Assembly (NCBI GenBank): GCA_963170055.1 | Contig: CAUJGJ010000137.1 | Location: forward strand, 42,201-106,200 | Length of the DNA: 64,000 nt | Direction of reading: 5' to 3' | Origin: Halisarca cf. caerulea | Lineage: Eukaryota; Porifera; Demospongiae; Chondrillida; Halisarcidae | Shown: piece by piece, positions 12,564 to 23,900 of the stretch | Position numbering within the stretch: position 1 is the first letter of the stretch | Layout of the letters: each line of letters begins with the position of its first letter | Program-made: the position numbers and the translations under genes | The notes under the pieces: model-generated | Database searches by the model: none | What the model was told of the DNA's origin: nothing | What the model saw: only the letters and a program-made list of their open reading frames with translations

Positions 12564-12653
12564 ACTAGTACATATATATCATATATATTATATATTTTTT
12601 CACAGGAAATGTACAATTATGAAATAAAATACGATAAAATTATAGGATATATA

Positions 12654-12657
12654 TATG

Positions 12658-12722
<65 letters not shown>
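12654..12722. repeat. (AT)n microsatellite
   Basis: About 69 bp of nearly perfect AT dinucleotides. Confidence 0.9.
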
Positions 12723-12725
<3 letters not shown>

Positions 12726-13705
12726 TGTGAAGCTTAAGTATATATAATATTATGCTTGTGGAATTACATGTGACTGTAAGGTAACATGTGGTACTGCAAG
12801 AATTTATATTTTATCAGTACATTTCCATACACTGTGGCATAATTTTTCATAATTTAATGGTATAATATTTTACATTACATTACATGTATCGATTCCCAGA
12901 AAATTTGATACAACTAGCATGCATGAGGAAGCTCAGGTGATGTACATCATGCATGCAGTCGTCATATTTGAGAGTTATATACAAACTTTAACTATAATTA
13001 GTCTTGTATTTAAAGTTCAGCAAATTGATAACTTTCCAAAAAAAATATTGAATTCTATAATACTAATAACTATTATATATTTTGGGTAATATCATACTGC
13101 ATGATAAGTACTGATTTGTTCTTTGTATAAAGAAGTTGTCCTCTGTGAGGTTCAAAATGTATTGTTGGACAATAAATTGTGTTATTTTATGAGAGATTTT
13201 TTTAGAGAAGCATATTATACTGTGTTCTTATTTGCATGGGAGAGTCTACTGCATGCATGTATATGTAGCACATAGTAGACAAGACAAAGGGTATACTGCA
13301 TACATGTATAAATTTATTATCACTATTATATAAATATGCCTGGGGCAGACATACACTGCATGCATGCAATACCAATGTGCTTATATGCAACTGCCAAGGG
13401 ATGTCACCATGGGTACATGCATGATTATAGACACACATGAACCTTGGTTATATTCATATAGAATCAATGACACTGTGATGATTGTATATACATTCCAACA
13501 ATATTTGAACAATGCTCATTTGCAGCTGTATATCGCAAGACTAATGGTATCATAACTTTGGAGAAAGAAAATTTAAGTGTTAAAAATCTTTACTTAGTAA
13601 ACGACATTCTTCATATATACATAACATATATATACACAAGTATGCAATTTAAGTCATATAATATGAGTAAAATATTGTATGGATTGTCATTTGAGTGCAA
13701 CACAG

Positions 13706-16700
13706 TCATGTGTCTTTAATTGATTCCCGTAGTAAGCTTCTCAGGCTGTTCAAGACGTTGGGTGGAGAACGCACTAGTGTATCATTGAAGTAGCGAATGA
13801 GGTGCCGAGGATGTCCACATGTGTCCAACAGCTTATCCAAATGGTCTGCTATTCTCTCTGGAGGGTTGAACAGGAGTCCTGGATTTGTAATACTGTTTGA
13901 TAGAAAAATATCATTACATATGACCTGCAAATAAGAGGAAAATGAGACACATGATAGTTCTCCTCAGAACGGAATATTGAACCTTGGTTATATTCATATA
14001 GAATCAATGCCACTGTATAATGATTGCACATTTCAACATTCTAACAATGCTCATGTGACAGGTATTAGTGCTGTATGATATAGACGAATCAGCAAATGAC
14101 CATGCTACATACTTGGAGGTTACTTGAGTAAAGTTTTGGTTCACACATGTTTGTTGAAAGATTGCATTTGGATCTACAAGAAATATGGCCACATGTATGA
14201 TCAGAAGTACACTTTGTCCTCTTTTCGCCTTCTACGGATGATCGAAGTCGTCCCTCAAAGTAGGACGCATCCATGTCAATAGCGTAGACTTTGAGGGAAC
14301 TGTCAACTCCAAAATTGCTCTCCTGCACGTCACAGAGGTAGACAGTACCATAAGGTGTGTGCTCAAATGCTTCCACCATGTCAAGCATAGAGATGGCAAT
14401 CATAGCCCGTTTCTTCCATGTTCTAGGATCCAAGGCAACATGGTGCTGTAAGTCATCTGACAAAGTGCTTTGTACAGCAAAAATGTTCCCACAAGTTCCA
14501 TATACTTCAGGTACCCCTGGAATACCCCTCAGTAATACATAGAAAACATACTCTTCTGAAGCCAATATCCTCATGCAGGAAGCAGCTTCATGGTAAGATA
14601 TCAGAGTATCAGAGTTTGCATCACATTCCAGTAAGAATTCATCAATGACATCCTTGCTTGCATACGTTCTTCCCCATCCAAACATAACCTCTTTGATGGT
14701 GCTATTGATCACGGTAGCAAATTGGTCAAAGTTAAGGAGAGAGCCATGTTTATCCTGTAGGTATTCTACCTCACGCATTTTATCATTAACAATATAACTT
14801 TTGTATGTTTTTTCTGGCTTTCAGTACTACATCCTTGCCTTTGTACTTCACCAGAAGAACATGTGGTTTCCCTCCATGTCCCAAGCACTTACTGTATTGA
14901 ACCATTTCAGAACACAATCTTTTGCAGAATGAACCTGGGACCAGCCCTTTTGAATAATTGGAGCACTACAGGAAATGACATACAAATGGTCAAATCATGT
15001 AGCGTACATGTATACACTATCAATTAGGAAAACTCATTGATTTCTGACATTTGCAATATATGAAATCAATAGAATGGAAGGGATGGTATGACAATTGTGT
15101 TCACCACATGCACATACCAGGTATGGTTGTGACAGAAACACATTGCACAAAATTTAAACCTGCATGTTGAGGAGTGTGTTACACTTGAGTCGTTCTTCCA
15201 TGGAAATAGATGGTACATTACCACACCATAACAGCATATCCAGAACAGTCTATAGCTGTACATGTTGTAGTACTTGTTGAGTTTCTGTTATTGAAACTTG
15301 GTATATACCTGTAAGTGCTTGTGCCATCAGTCAAACCACTTAAACATATCAGATTCCCCTCTCTCATGCACACACAGGTACAGATGATAAACATGCACAA
15401 ATACACAGAAATAGGCACTGCATGTGCAGGGATAAGCTATATGTGTGTGTTTGGTACTACTTCTTTACTATTGGCTGCAATGCAAGATAGACTGGAGAGC
15501 TCCATTAATTGCCTCAAGTCCTGGTGGAAGATGATTAAGAAGTACAAATTGAGTATAAAAATAGGAAGCTGAAACACAACCTCATGCAGAAGAGTGAGAG
15601 TCGAGACTGATATTCATGGTGGTGCTAGGGCAGTTAGTATCTGGAAGAAATATTTCAAAAGTTTGCTAGAGGTTAGCAATACCCACTTGGATCTTTCTAG
15701 TCCATGTGAGGATATAACAGCTCAGGCAGAACCTCCACTAGAACTGGATCAAGACATTACTAGAAAGGAAGTGGTGTGGGCTGGCATACTATGCATGTTG
15801 TCTGCATTCATTGACATTCAGAGAACCTTTGATATAGTGTGGACAGAAGCTTAAGGAAGCTGTGGTCTTGTTTGGTGATATATAATTAATTCATAATATC
15901 ATGATAATAATATTATATAAGATATACAATAAGATAATATTCAACCGAGTACGCATGTCGTTATGTCACAATTGATCATTCTAAGAAAATTGTGATAGTA
16001 AAATCATCGCATAGCGATCAGTTGACGATTACAACGAAGTCGTATTTCTATGTTGTCATTTGTGAAAATATGGGAACATGCACCAAGCATATATTTTCAC
16101 CTCGTTCATTTGCCATGTAAGATATTTTTAGGTAATATTCACGTTCGAGCAAAGAAGAAATGTATTCCGACTACCCAAAGCAGGCAAGGGCTCGACATTA
16201 GCTGTAATATACAGCCATGCAAATGGTTAATAACTACTGATGAAGCTTTGCACCTCTGATTCAAAGAGGTTGACCTATACATAAGAAGCTAGAATGGGGG
16301 AGGGAGGGTAGGGAAATATTAAATTCTAACACATTATTTGAATAAGGCTGCTTGCACCTATTTTTGGGTTTATTAATAATTAATCAACTAAAACGAAGTA
16401 ATAAAATTCTAGTACCCAAAAATTCCTGTAATTACCAGCTAATGGACCTATGGTCCATTTAGTCCATAACAGCAAGTGGACCCCTAAGGATAATTAATGG
16501 AAGGAATCTGCAGTCTATGCAGTCCATGCAGTTCAGTCACACTGATAACAGTGGACAATAAGAACAAAAAGTAAAAGAAATCACAAACACATGACGAAGA
16601 TAGCGACCAACATGTGGTGATTGAAGAGCAGTTAAAGTGTTGTGAATATGAAGACTCCCATGGCCTCTGAGTTGAAAGACAGCAAACAGTGACCAGATTA

Positions 16701-17214
16701 CATGGGACAAGATTTTGAGTCAAACCAAAATATTGACGATTGGTGGTAGCCAATTGGAGACCCCAACTCAATTATCACGGTTGCCACCATGTTGTTTGAA
16801 CAGATTTTGAAGATATTGCCCCCTCTGGCCTTGCCAGGGTAGTATACTTATGAAACCTGTGTCTGAGGCCTGGTTGTTGGATTTTGTCTTGCTTTGCTTT
16901 GCCAAGTACACCAGTCCATGGTTCAACCATTTGGACTTTTATCCCTGAGTTTGAGGCTTTTTTTTACGTTATTCTTGTTTCTTGATTTGATTTGAATAGA
17001 AATGTGTGCATATGTTATTGCAAAAATTGCCTAAAATGGATCTCGTATGAGCGAAGATGTGATCATGAAGCAGAAGTTGCAGAATTCCATGTGCATACAT
17101 TGCATACCAACACATAATTTTAATATATATGTATATATATATATTTATATAGATTCTGAATACAGAGTGATCGTTATCTCTTTGTATTGTGATATTAATT
17201 ATATTTTGTCGTAG

Positions 17215-17251
<37 letters not shown>

Positions 17252-17636
17252 AACAATTTGTAATATGATTACGATCGAAGTAGAAATTTTTTTAATGACC
17301 TTTATTGTATGCATCTAAATCTACTCATAAATTGGGAAACAAATTTAATATTAAAACCAGAATGAATACAAATTGTAGGAGTATAATGCAATAGTTATTA
17401 ATTTATGTATAATATGGTGAATATCATCCCTCGTACTAAGCTGCACGTACCACTTCTCTCAGGTAAGCCAAACTTTCAGCATCATCACAAACCCTTCCTT
17501 CACAAAGGAATCTTATGGTTCTTCTTCCCGAATCACTTGCCACTGTTATCACCATCAGTATCAAGAAGGACCCACAGACCAAGAAACAACATGATCTGAT
17601 ACACTTGTAGCATTTTTGCTTCGTACACAGACCCAT
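13706..17636 (-). pseudogene. FAM69/DIPK1-like kinase, paralog B (frameshift in exon 2)
   Basis: Exons 17636-17451, 14965-14113 and 13924-13706 follow the plan of the other paralogs. An in-frame ATG nine bases upstream (17645) is also possible. Exon 2 is 853 nt instead of 852: one extra base in a T6 run (minus strand A6) at 14808-14813 shifts the frame inside the K-A-x-x-T-Y-K-S segment, so the N-terminal 50 codons of exon 2 are out of frame with the rest. Downstream, the EF-hand-like loop (DANSDTLISYHE) and CDVQESNF motif are intact, with no further stops. So this is either a very recent pseudogene or a homopolymer error in the assembly. The exon 2 donor is GTATGT rather than GTAAGT. The activation-loop segment is the most divergent of the set (GRLRSSVEGEKRTKC, then CRSKC). 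Confidence 0.75.
15590..15860 (+). pseudogene. LINE reverse-transcriptase relic in intron 1 of paralog B
   Basis: Open frame with WKKYFKSLLEVSN, then LDQDITRKEVVWAG, then AFIDIQRTFDIVW. The last matches the A-F-I-D-F-x-K-A-F-D motif of LINE reverse transcriptase, and the first matches the region before it. Much of the intervening finger domain is missing, so it is internally deleted. Confidence 0.55.
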
Positions 17637-17817
17637 TCTTCCCACACTGATCTATACTTTTAGCTTCTTTACTAAAATTCACCTCACTTTCCTTATTATT
17701 AGGCTTTCAGTTGATGCTGTAGGTGTTCTTGTAGTCTTTCATTGGATCAACTATATACAGTAACATTGTGGTTAACACACATCAAGGGAAGTCACACATC
17801 ATTCTCTGTAGAGCCTT
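17637..17817 (-). promoter_or_regulatory. Upstream region of paralog B
   Basis: Same conserved block. The TATA position is degenerate (minus strand CCTAATAATAAGG at about 17705-17693). The GTTAACCACAATGTTACTGT block is kept. Confidence 0.4.
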
Positions 17818-17904
17818 GTAGTCTCACATCACTGGCCCCATTTTCCTACACACATCCTACCAGTATGAGGTGAGTAGCTAGGAAAAGGGGCTTGCAATGA
17901 GAGA
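17818..17904. repeat. Palindromic element in promoter (paralog B)
   Basis: Starts GTAGTCTCACATCACTGGCC, centre ATCCTACCAGTATGAGG, right arm AAAAGGGGCTTGCAATGAGA. Confidence 0.65.
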
Positions 17905-18659
17905 CAAGTTTGGGCCTCTGCATGATCGTAGCCGACCCATTCCCACTAGACTATTTTCGGAGACTGATTCCATTATGTAGTGGCCAAAGAGTCTTATGCT
18001 GATAATGATGAAATCAAGCCTATTGCACTAAAGTCGTGCATGCATGCTGATGCAAATCCTGCTACTGCAGAAACCCCAAAAGAAGAGCAGAGCAAAAGGA
18101 CATTCTGCAGGCATGAGTTAGGTGGTTAGCATTAGCTCTGACACAATGGCCAAATGATGCATGACTCTTATTGGGGAAGGATGTAGTATTCAGATGTGTG
18201 TACACCACCATCTGGTCCTAATGTAGATTACATGTTCTGGAATTGAAAATCTAGTGTACTCTTTATAATATAGTTTGAATGTGTACCATATTATTATGTA
18301 TATAAAAATCTATTTACATTAAATAATATCATATAACCAACTTAAACTTAAAACGCACATTGTAGTTATAGCTATGATACAAAAGAACTTTCTCCTATAT
18401 CTTTGCAATGTTCTACAATTTGTGCTCTATAGCTGACTTTACAAAAAAGTTGATATCTCTTCTAATTGTGCATGCTTGTATATGCATAATCCCCTCATCC
18501 ATAATGTAAACAGCTTAATTGCATAATTTATATATTATGGGTGTGGAATTACATGATGCATGTGGCTGTAAGGCACCATGTGATCCTGCAAGAATTTCTA
18601 ATTATTTATTATTAATAATATTTTGTTAATTATGTACATTTCCATGCACTGTGGCATTT

Positions 18660-18819
18660 TTTCATTTATTAATAGTAAAATATATATATACATCAATAAT
18701 AGTAGAATATACCGATTAATTCCAGATGATTAGATATGAAGAATGTACATGATAGCACATGCAGGTGATATCTAGCAGTTGTTAATATATATATACGGTA
18801 CATAGTATAATACATATAC

Positions 18820-18866
<47 letters not shown>

Positions 18867-19172
18867 TCTCATATGATCCACTTTCATATTTGAAGTTGTG
18901 ACAAAGAATCAGTGTTTGTATTCAAAATTTTAACGCCATTTCAATCTTAGGTTGTTGTACTGTCTGATTTGACTGTGTAGTTTAGGTTGTTGTACTGTGT
19001 GGCTTGGCTGTGTATTTATATAATAATAATAATAATGATAATAATAATAAAATAAATAAATAAATAAGATATCGCTTGATATCCAGGTTATCGCCCGTGA
19101 CCTCGGCTTCGCCTCGGTCTTGGGCGATAACCTGGATATCATGCTCGTACTGGGATATAACTATAACAAATG

Positions 19173-19215
<43 letters not shown>

Positions 19216-19230
19216 GTATATATATAGCAC
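18660..19230. repeat. AT-rich simple repeats around a GC-rich hairpin
   Basis: (AT)n at about 18820-18865, (TAA/AAT)n at 19021-19070, (AT)n with GTAT units at 19164-19225. The interval contains two copies of TTAGGTTGTTGTACTGT (18947 and 18982) and the hairpin at 19078-19140. Confidence 0.7.
19078..19140. repeat. Short hairpin with GC-rich loop
   Basis: Perfect 19-bp arms, GATATCCAGGTTATCGCCC (19078-19096) and its complement (19122-19140). The 25-nt centre carries two direct CCTCGG units. It is locally much more GC-rich than its flanks. Confidence 0.8.
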
Positions 19231-19480
19231 ACTGCAGGATTTAGGAATATGCACACTATACCCAGTCCAACCATAGGTACTCTAAACCAGTTGAGTAGGT
19301 TAGAGCATCTATGGTCCAACCATGCACCTAAGTCTATTTCTATGCCCATCTAGCCCCATATATCCTATGCTCATCCAGCCCCATGTATCCTATGCTCATC
19401 CAGCCCTGTGCCCCATGTATCTTATGCTCATCCAGCCCTGTGCACCACACAACCCTATGTTCCAATGTTTCTTTGCTGAT
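19231..19480. repeat. Degenerate minisatellite related to the foldback family
   Basis: Tandem units of about 22-30 bp of the form CCTATGCTCATCCAGCCC. It is related to the arms of the foldback elements at 25926, 35290 and 61331. Confidence 0.6.
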
Positions 19481-20736
19481 AGACAATTTTCATCCCTAAT
19501 ATCTTTTTCATTTTAAATGGTTCTTGTATAGTTATATTGTATACATATTTTCCCAATGATAGAGAAACATACAACAATAGCAAGACAACAGTCTACAAGT
19601 CCATATTTACAGTAAGTTACTAACCTGAAATTCCAATTGAGTTGAATGGTGAATTGTCACACTGATTTTCTGGCACAGATGGTGGAATGATAATCATTGG
19701 GCATCCAGGGTTTTGGAGCTGATTTGATACCCTACGTCTTTGACGATAGAAGATTGCTTCATATTAAACTACAGTACATTGGTTGTTTCAATACCAATTG
19801 GTATGAAAAGATCGGTGTTGAATAGCTCGCTATAATGTTACCTCTTCTTACTTTCTGCTCGATTGGCAATCAGACCAGAACTCGAGGTAACTAATGAAGC
19901 ATATGATGGAGCAAATGTGTCCCAGCATGTTACATCCCAAGACTGAGTGCATTCTTCCCTGAAAATGGCTGAGCCAGATTGGGTCTGAGTTATACCAGAC
20001 TACTCTCAGCCATGATTAACAATCTGCAATTCAATTCAATTACGTAGCATACAGCCTGGGCTACTGTACTGGTTACATATCTGGACATCCCATTGTGTAT
20101 CAGAACAGCCAGTAAAATTGTCCAAATGAGCAACAGTTTCTCAGTGGTGTGGACCATATATCAGATTGGATCCTCGGATCCTCGGATATGATACTTTGGA
20201 TCATTATTGCTATACATGTAGCTCAACCACACCTGAATCTCCACCCACAGGTCCATGGGTTGGACTGCATGGGTACCGGATGCAAATTCCCACATCCATT
20301 TGTATGTATATATATATATGAATATGATACTTCGAATCATTAATGCTATGGAGCTCAACCACACTTGAATCTCCACCCACAGGTTCATCTGGCACCCATC
20401 AGAGAGCCTGGGGCAAGCCATAGACAGCTATTCTCAACTCCCTCTTGGAGAAGGCTATGGACCCAGCATCCAGTATCAGATTAACTTCCACCAAAGAGTC
20501 CATGTGCATGGATGAATGCATCCCCAGTGTCATCTCTTAGGTTCAGAATATGCTTAGGTATTTAATTTGAATCTGCTCTAAGACTTGAAAATAAGAAAAT
20601 TTTATGAGAATCTGGTGGATGTGTGTGCATGATGTATAGCATGCAGTCATGTACAGTATGTTATGTTAATGAGATATGATCTGATTTAGCGGTGGTTGTG
20701 ATGGAGCTATGTATGCATGTATGTGGATGTTCACTA

Positions 20737-20797
20737 CTTGTCCTTTTCCTACTCACCTCCTCTGAGTAGGAAAAGGGGCTGGTGACTTGAGACTACA
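20737..20797. repeat. Palindromic element in promoter (paralog C)
   Basis: Shortened copy: TCCTTTTCCTACTCACCTCC, then TCTGAGTAGGAAAAGGGGCT, then GGTGACTTGAGACTAC. The left GTAGTCTC end is missing. Confidence 0.6.
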
Positions 20798-20980
20798 CGA
20801 TTCTACAGAGAATGATGTGTGATTTCACTTGATGTATGTTAACCACAATGTTACTGTGAATGGCTGACCCAACCCAAAGCAAGACTGCAAGAAGACCTAC
20901 AGCATTGACCGAAGGCGTTAATAAATAAGAAAAGTGAGAGGAAACTTCGGAAGCTGAAAGCATAGTTCAATGTTGAAAGG
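20798..20980 (+). promoter_or_regulatory. Upstream region of paralog C
   Basis: Conserved block in the opposite orientation to most of the array. It keeps GTTAACCACAATGTTACTGT, and the TATA position reads TTAATAAATAAG (about 20919-20930), some 50 nt before the ATG. Confidence 0.45.
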
Positions 20981-23900
20981 ATGGGTCTGTGTACGAAGCG
21001 AAAATGCTACAAGGTTATCAGATCATGCTGTTCCTTGGTCTGTGGGTCCTTCTTGATACTGATGGTGATAACAGTGGCAAGTGATTCGGGAAGAAGAACA
21101 ATAAGATTCTTTCGCAAAGGAACAGATTGTAGTGATGCTGAAAGTTTGGCTTACCTAAGAGAAGTGGTACGTGCAGTTTGGTAAAAGTGATTATATTCAT
21201 CCTAGTACAGTAGAATCTTTGAATAAGGTCACTTTTGGACAGCCATTTTGTCCTTTGTAAGGAGGTTCGTTAATTGAGAAGGCCAAAATGTATTGGAACT
21301 ATAGGGAGACAATATTTTTGGACCTCTAGTTGTGTCCTTTGTAGAGAGATTGTCCTTATTTCAGAGTGTCCACTATCGGAGATAGTGGACACTACTAATA
21401 CTGTAAAGTGTATTATCCCCGCGCAAGTATATTATCAAATCAAGGAAAATGCCACTGCTTATTATTTCTCCGGCTTTTAATATTAAATTTAGTTTCCCAA
21501 TTGATGTGTTTCTAGACACATTAATTCCTCAATGGAATAGTTTTTTCTATACTATGCAGCGAAACCTTTCTAATCTGACACTCAATGGGACTTCAAAAAT
21601 TGTTAGATTATGATGTTGTCAGATTACAGAGTAGCTATTGGCATACTTGTTCACCTCATAAGATGATCACATTAGAGAAAGAAAGTTTATATAGAGGTTA
21701 CACTGTATAATACACATTATAGACTGTGTGTGTGTGTATGTGTGTGTATATGTGTATATGCATGCATGTGTGCATGCATATGTATGTTACTGTGGGTAGC
21801 ATGTATGTTATGTCAAGCCATCAGTATACTTCTGAGTGCTTGTCAAGATTGGCTTTCTTCAGCTGTCTCCCATGCAAGTGCTAGGATAGGTACTACCTTC
21901 ATGTGACTTTTTGGAGATTTTGTTATCAGGTATCAGGTATTAGGTATTCTTATTTAATCTGGGGAACCTTTAGGCAGAAGCTACTATAAGTGGCACCCAG
22001 AAAAGAAAAAAAAAGGGAAAAAAGGGACAAAGGCAAATCACAAAAGAAACACAGAGGAAGTACAAAGATTCCCAAAAAAATGAAAAAAATTGAGATGCAG
22101 CAAAAAAATAAAATTAAATGAGAGATCAGAATTACAAAACAATAAAAATATTCAATCAGTTTTGGGGGATATAATAGCCATTGTCAATGAAATAACTAAA
22201 GGTGATTGGTGTGTGAAAACACATGCATGTTGTGTACAGAAATACTGGGCTAATCATTCAAAAAGTGATTTTGTTATTTTAAATGTTGCATTATGAAAAT
22301 TTGTTTCAGCTACAAAACATGGTATTTCTACTATAATATAATTGTCATGAAGAAATCTGTTTAGAAGTGGTATACAGTATATTATCCTATACTGTAACAG
22401 TAGAAATCCTGCAGTGTAGTACAGTGAAACTTCTAGACTGAGTCATCTGTAATCTATAGAACTCTCCCTAAAATGGGTGAATTTTCAAGTCGTCTTGGGA
22501 AGCCTCACCTACGTGTCTGCAAAATCCTTTTAACAGAACCTTGTCATGTATGTTTGGTTTCCAGTGGTTTCACTCCCCATCATAGGAAGAACATTCCTAT
22601 AAAGGAGGAAATTACAGGTAGGATGCAAGGGGGGGGGCTTTTTGTTGTTGCAATTGAATTCTTATCCAATAATTCTCATCACTATGACTTTTCAATGAAA
22701 ATTCCAGCAATAAATACTAAAAAATGCCCCAAAAATTGCAAAATATATGACTTCATGAATATTAAGGTCATGCCATCATACAATATGCATCATCAATTTA
22801 AAGAAAAAGTTTGATGCTGCCTCTCTGCAAGCAGTATTAAAGGATATAATGATATTATGCATTTAATTGCTATATATGCACATCGCAAACACTGATCCCC
22901 CCTTATGTTTACATGTTCCACTGCCACTGCCTAGCTCTAGTGCCCTGTTTGGGCACATCTTATTGTCAATATGAATATGTAAGATCATTTAAAGTATTGC
23001 TGCATCCCAGTGATAGTTGCAATTGATCATGACTACTGGTCAGGTCTATAAGGTTGGATAATATGTCAATATTGCTGTTATACTGTGAGATGGGCGCTTA
23101 GACAAGTATTGCAGCTGGTAAATTTGATATCGTGATAATCACGGCATATTATGGATATTGTGATAATTGTGGCATTATGCTGGTTCTTGCTGCTAGTCTT
23201 TCCCATCTTAAGATTGACATTACAGACACAGAAACTGACTTGTCCTGGGAGCTAGTGAGGCTACTACACTAAGCTCCCAGTCAAAATCTATTGTTTGTTC
23301 TTGTTGTAATCAAATTTCATAAGTTTTGTTGTGCTTGTCAAGTATTTTTGGATTCTGGTATGGTGAAATTGTCACAACAATTGTAATATTTATCTATTCC
23401 TTGAACAATAATTATGGGTTTGGATAAGTCTTATCTTTGGACAGATAACGCATGTCACAATTTTCATCAACAATCATTCAATTGTACAACGTTTCGCCCA
23501 CTTGGTTTTAGTTTTTTACTTGGTTTTAGTTGTGTGTACCTGAAGAAGCCAAAGTGGGCGAAGCATTGTACGATTGAATGATTGTTGATGAAAATCGTGA
23601 TATGCATTATCTGTCCAAAGATAAGACTTATCCAAATCGATCTAGCATGTCGACGAATTTCTACAACCATACAACAATATTCATGGGTGACGAAATCCTA
23701 CATACATCACCCACTCTATGTGGTCAGATTTTTATACTTTTTGTTGTTGCCATTGTTTAAGCAAGCATAGGTACAATTAATTGAAGGATTTTCAGTCACT
23801 CTTAATTGTTCTGAGTCCTCTGGCTTGCATCATAGCTATATATATTATGTAAAGCTGCTGTCTAAAAGGGTTCATCACAAAGATTTATAATTATTGTAAC

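Larger units (their letters stand above)
11267..13705. other. Intergenic stretch between paralogs A and B
   Basis: No gene seen. It contains an inverted-repeat element at 12469-12563, an (AT)n array at 12659-12722, a copy of the array upstream block at about 12733-12930, and the shared 3' flank of the array from about 13370. Confidence 0.5.
16754..18800. repeat. Segmental duplication, copy 2 (with 1486-3450)
   Basis: Collinear copy of 1486-3450 carrying exon 1 and the upstream region of paralog B. Sequence is highly similar but with scattered substitutions and microsatellite length changes, for example (AT)n at 17219-17249. Confidence 0.75.

Noticed and set aside
22473..22814. 113-codon frame in intron 1 of paralog C
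   Set aside because: No family resemblance, no splice context, not present in the other paralogs.
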